Part shown: positions 63,224-64,000 of the stretch, piece after piece
Position numbering within the stretch: position 1 is the stretch's first letter
Layout of the letters: each line of letters opens with the position of its first letter
Source of the DNA: Liolophura sinensis
Lineage: Eukaryota > Mollusca > Polyplacophora > Chitonida > Chitonidae
DNA length: 64,000 bases
Direction of reading: 5' to 3'
NCBI RefSeq assembly: GCF_032854445.1
Contig: NW_027017956.1
Span: 1-64,000 of the forward strand
Made by a program: the position numbers and the translations under genes
The notes under the pieces: generated by a model
The model's database searches: none
What the model saw: the letters and a program-made list of their open reading frames with translations, nothing else
Told to the model about the DNA's origin: nothing

Positions 63224-64000
63224 AAGAATTATTTTTAGAATAAATCGCTTCCAAACTCTGGTATATTCACCTTAGTTTAACTAAACGCCATCATATCGTA
63301 TTTATGTTAATTACATGTAATATTTTAATAGGCATGTTCTTAAATCAAATAGCCCTTTGTTAGACTGTTTAGCCTTTCAAAACGGAAACTACAGGTATGC
63401 ATATTTAAGAGAACTTTTGTTTGTCCTTTTTTAAAACCATTTTCTTCATTCCTCAATGAAAAATACATGCATTGTTTCGCACCCCTATTTGCAGCGTACT
63501 GGCAATGGGCCAAATGTGTAGAATACGATATCTTTGAAATTAATCTGACTGCAATAAAATCAGAAAATTCGACCCCAATTCTTTGATGGTTTTCTCTACG
63601 GTTCTTCTATATCGGGACTAGTCTTGCTGACAATGGTAACTGATGCTCGTCGGCAGGTACACGTACGTTAATGAGATCAATAACTTTGTCTCTTTCTTTC
63701 AGGACAAATATGTAACTTATTAAACTAACGGTTTTGACAGATAAATGTAACAGCTCTGTGATCTCATCATGTTAGAAATGAAATAAAAAATGCGATATAG
63801 ACGTACTTGAGCTCCTAATATGTTTTTCCAGAGTGCTTACGGTGGACTTCGTTTGGATTCTGTGAGGGTTTTGATAGGTCTGTTATATGTTAATTGTGTA
63901 TTACTGAAAACACGCTCCACTAACATTATATATACAAACATGTATGCTTAAAGCCTTCCTTTCACTAGGAAATAAAATAGCCTGAGTAGGAGCCTTGTCA
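63224..64000 (+). repeat. Module core, copy 15 (partial, first 777 bp)
   Basis: Cut by the window before the SINE. Carries aatattttaatagg/cttaaatcaaat like copies 3 and 8. Private gaacttttgtttg, gatatctttgaaa and gaaaacacgctcc. Module type cannot be told. Confidence 0.9.

Noticed and set aside
1-64000. Ribosomal DNA intergenic spacer
   Set aside because: No 18S, 5.8S, 28S or 5S sequence is present among 15 repeats.

Overview
This window contains no recognisable protein-coding gene. It is one long composite tandem repeat of eukaryotic, non-coding DNA. About 41.4 kb (roughly 65%) is an AT-rich satellite with a 41-bp monomer (GC about 27% in a typical monomer). The rest is 15 head-to-tail copies of a separate module that interrupts the satellite. 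The module carries a tRNA-derived SINE with an (ACTC)n tail. I recognise this SINE type from molluscs, and gastropods such as abalone seem most likely, but this is from memory and unchecked. A metazoan, probably molluscan, chromosome fits; a bacterium or virus does not.

Layout. Modules start at 496, 4751, 12439, 19611, 23657, 26103, 31164, 35225, 37666, 43382, 45376, 48231, 52744, 59345 and 63224 (the last runs off the window). Each begins with a core of 897 bp (two or three indels at most, except copy 6, which has a 354-bp internal deletion). The core is followed by the SINE (normally 362-367 bp). Two module types then diverge. Long (L) modules (copies 1, 3, 6, 7, 12, 13) continue into a second 50-bp unit, a 30-bp minisatellite of about 4.4 units, and a 525-bp segment of constant length. 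Short (S) modules (copies 2, 4, 5, 8, 9, 10, 11, 14) jump about 20 bp after the SINE straight into satellite, at one shared breakpoint. The satellite stretches between modules vary from 713 to 6400 bp and have their own higher-order order of monomer variants, including a 246-bp (6 x 41) hexamer. Nearly all end in the same six-monomer block.

History readable from the sequence. The SINE inserted once, beside or inside a 50-bp tandem duplication, making an 11-12 bp target-site duplication (TCAGTTGCACAG). The L module was then amplified. A deletion of about 1.3 kb made the S type. Unequal exchange and conversion shuffled modules and satellite blocks. The freshest event visible is a 4513-bp duplication (module 12 plus array into module 13 plus array), with landmarks at one constant offset. 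SINE subtypes and core variants are distributed as a mosaic.

Nothing here works as a gene system. Possible roles (centromeric or heterochromatic satellite, Pol III-driven satellite RNA) are inference only. Three stretches (about 4.1-5.8, 24.5-26.5 and 60.0-62.3 kb) carry dense one-base indels against all other copies, and may be poorly polished assembly.
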